Positions 4,813-5,315 of a stretch of DNA of 5,315 nt are shown piece by piece. Source of the stretch: Bacillota bacterium. Its GTDB lineage: Bacteria > Bacillota_A > Clostridia > DSM-8532. The notes under the pieces were generated by a model. It ran no database searches. It was not told the origin of the DNA and saw only the letters and a list, made by a program, of their open reading frames with translations. A program made the translations under genes and the position numbers. Where the stretch lies: NCBI GenBank assembly GCA_023424865.1, contig JAFADM010000248.1, positions 1 to 5,315 on the forward strand. The letters are read 5' to 3'. Within the stretch, counting starts at the first letter, position 1, and each line of letters begins with the position of its first letter.

Positions 4813-5184
4813 ATGACAGATAATACGCTGGAACTCCTTTTAAAAGCCGATATTCAGGCCCTTCCTGAAAAAGAGTATAAAGTAAAACGCTTATCCTCCC
4901 TTTGCGGAGCGCCCGTTGTTTTTAAACTTCGGGCGCTTCCTTATAACCGGGCGGCAGAGCTTACCCGATCTCAAAAGGATGACCTGGAGGTTCACATTTT
5001 GCTGGCCGGAGTGGCAGAGCCAAGCTTGAAGTCCACGGAGCTTATGAGTAAGTACGAGGCAGCTACCCCTGCCGAAATGGTAAAAAAAATGCTCCTTCCC
5101 GGCGAAATCATCGACATTTCCCGGGCCGTTGAACGGCTGTCCGGATACCGGACGGATACCATTGAGGAAATTAAAAAAAAATAA
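4813..5184 (+). CDS. Phage tail assembly chaperone, XkdN-like (short, G-type product)
   Basis: A 123-residue XkdN-like tail assembly chaperone, functionally comparable to lambda gpG. It is thought to coat the tape-measure protein and recruit tube subunits during tail assembly without remaining in the particle. Visible are LLLKADIQALPEKEYKVKRLS at the N-terminus, a PVVFKLRALPYNRAAEL segment (35-51) resembling the family core, and a late helix (PGEIIDISRAVERLSGY) ending in IEEIKKK. ATG directly abuts the tube gene stop; an AAGGTGG at 4798-4804, inside the tube gene, can serve as the SD. The gene ends in three AAA codons and TAA, which is the slippery site of a probable -1 frameshift producing a longer protein. 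Hairpins lie inside it at 4906-4940 and 5139-5153. Confidence 0.85.
   Translation: MTDNTLELLLKADIQALPEKEYKVKRLSSLCGAPVVFKLRALPYNRAAELTRSQKDDLEVHILLAGVAEPSLKSTELMSKYEAATPAEMVKKMLLPGEIIDISRAVERLSGYRTDTIEEIKKK
4906..4940 (+). other. GC-rich hairpin inside the tail chaperone gene
   Basis: AGCGCCCG (4908-4915) is the exact complement of CGGGCGCT (4930-4937), and GG (4906-4907) pairs with CC (4939-4940) across a one-base bulge. The loop is a 14-nt T-rich stretch. The stem is strong, but no T run follows, so it is not a terminator. It falls in codons of the conserved chaperone core and could slow ribosomes or be a coding by-product. Confidence 0.35.
5139..5153 (+). other. Short hairpin just upstream of the slippery site
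   Basis: GTCCGG (5139-5144) and CCGGAC (5148-5153) form a perfect 6-bp stem with an ATA triloop, ending 19 nt before the A run at 5173. The sequence also contains a repeated CGGATACC. It may influence frameshifting or may be incidental. Confidence 0.3.
5164..5181 (+). promoter_or_regulatory. -1 frameshift site: SD-like GAGGA and nine-A slippery run
   Basis: Nine A residues (5173-5181) are read as AAA AAA AAA directly before TAA 5182-5184, giving an A AAA AAA heptamer in the correct phase for a -1 slip of both tRNA-Lys. GAGGA at 5164-5168 lies 6 nt before the heptamer (5175-5181). An SD-like element upstream of the slippery run is known to stimulate -1 shifting in dnaX. After the slip the frame stays open to the window end. 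Tail assembly chaperone genes are a classic site of such programmed frameshifts. Confidence 0.75.
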
Positions 5185-5315
5185 CCAATGACTACGAAAC
5201 TCAGCTTATGTACTTCCTGTTCAGGGAACACCATATTCTGCCTGGCTCTTATTACAACTGCCCCGAAGGGGAAAAGGTTGTAATAAGAGCCTTTTTTGAA
5301 AGTGAAATGGAGAGA
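5181..5315 (+). CDS. -1 frame extension of the tail assembly chaperone (T-type part), partial
   Basis: Reading from 5181 in the -1 frame gives 45 uninterrupted codons to the window edge, beginning ITNDYETQL, then MYFLFREHHILPGSYYN and EGEKVVIRAFFESEMER. This resembles the short downstream product that follows XkdN in PBSX-like phages, as gpT follows gpG in lambda. As a frameshift fusion, it would give a longer, less abundant chaperone (123 residues plus this part) whose tail segment binds the tube protein. An independent start at ATG 5208 is possible but has no good SD. The stop lies beyond the window. A strong hairpin with a T run sits inside this segment at 5244-5297. The next gene is expected to be the tape measure. 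Confidence 0.7.
   Translation, partial: MTNDYETQLMYFLFREHHILPGSYYNCPEGEKVVIRAFFESEMER
5244..5297 (+). terminator. Intrinsic-terminator-shaped hairpin inside the chaperone -1 extension
   Basis: The 15-base arm at 5244-5258 is the exact reverse complement of 5277-5291. Inside it CCCC (5261-5264) pairs with GGGG (5268-5271) around a GAA loop. Six T residues (5292-5297) follow immediately. This is the form of a rho-independent terminator on the plus strand, yet it is fully inside an open reading frame. A perfect 15-bp dyad is not expected by chance. Whether it terminates, attenuates or acts on translation cannot be told from sequence. Confidence 0.6.

Noticed and set aside
5188..5284. ORF from ATG 5188 just after the chaperone stop
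   Set aside because: It is in the remaining frame, gives a Cys/Thr-rich unfamiliar peptide and stops within the hairpin. The -1 frame is far more protein-like.
1714..5315. Interpretation as an R-type tailocin (headless contractile particle)
   Set aside because: Sheath and tube would fit, but connector and head-tail adaptor genes are needed only to join a tail to a head. A tailocin is not excluded, since the upstream capsid region is outside the window.

Overview
The window looks like a piece of a prophage in a Gram-positive bacterium of the Bacillota, probably a Clostridia or Paenibacillus-type carbohydrate-degrading host. The signs are strong purine-rich Shine-Dalgarno sites (AAGGAGG type) before most genes, sigma-A-like promoter hexamers, a secreted Pro/Thr-linked glycosidase with an F5/8 type C (CBM32) module, and tail genes in the order of Bacillus subtilis PBSX (xkd) and skin (yqb). 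The assignment comes from recognising protein families by eye; no search was run.

Layout. Positions 1-120 hold a plausible promoter (39-67), a short hairpin close to the predicted RNA 5' end, and a good ribosome binding site. Positions 121-1473 encode a Sec-exported two-module protein: a GH18-like barrel, a PT linker and CBM32. Positions 1474-1713 are intergenic. They hold a repeated heptamer pair, a strong rho-independent terminator (1536-1567), an 8-bp inverted repeat and a doubtful 34-residue ORF. From 1714 to the window end, a tightly packed same-strand operon encodes the head-tail joint and contractile tail of a myovirus-like phage: connector, unusually long head-tail adaptor, a small unknown ORF overlapping the next gene, tail terminator, sheath, tube, and the XkdN-type tail assembly chaperone.

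How the genes work together. Connector and adaptor dock a tail onto the portal. The terminator protein caps a tube of XkdM-like subunits wrapped in the contractile sheath. The XkdN-like chaperone and its frameshifted longer form would assemble the tube around the tape-measure protein, whose gene should lie just past the window. The glycosidase has its own promoter-like signal and terminator and a Sec signal, so it reads as an accessory (moron) gene next to the structural operon.

Most noteworthy: (1) a clear -1 frameshift signature at nine A residues directly before the chaperone stop codon, with a 45-codon open -1 frame of T-like character running to the window end; (2) a perfect 15-bp inverted repeat with an inner 4-bp stem followed by six T residues, an intrinsic-terminator shape, lying inside that -1 extension, so that only frameshifted ribosomes would traverse it; (3) other hairpins inside genes of the tail operon, including a terminator-like one at 2219-2257; and (4) an Asp-to-Asn change in the GH18-type catalytic motif of the secreted enzyme.
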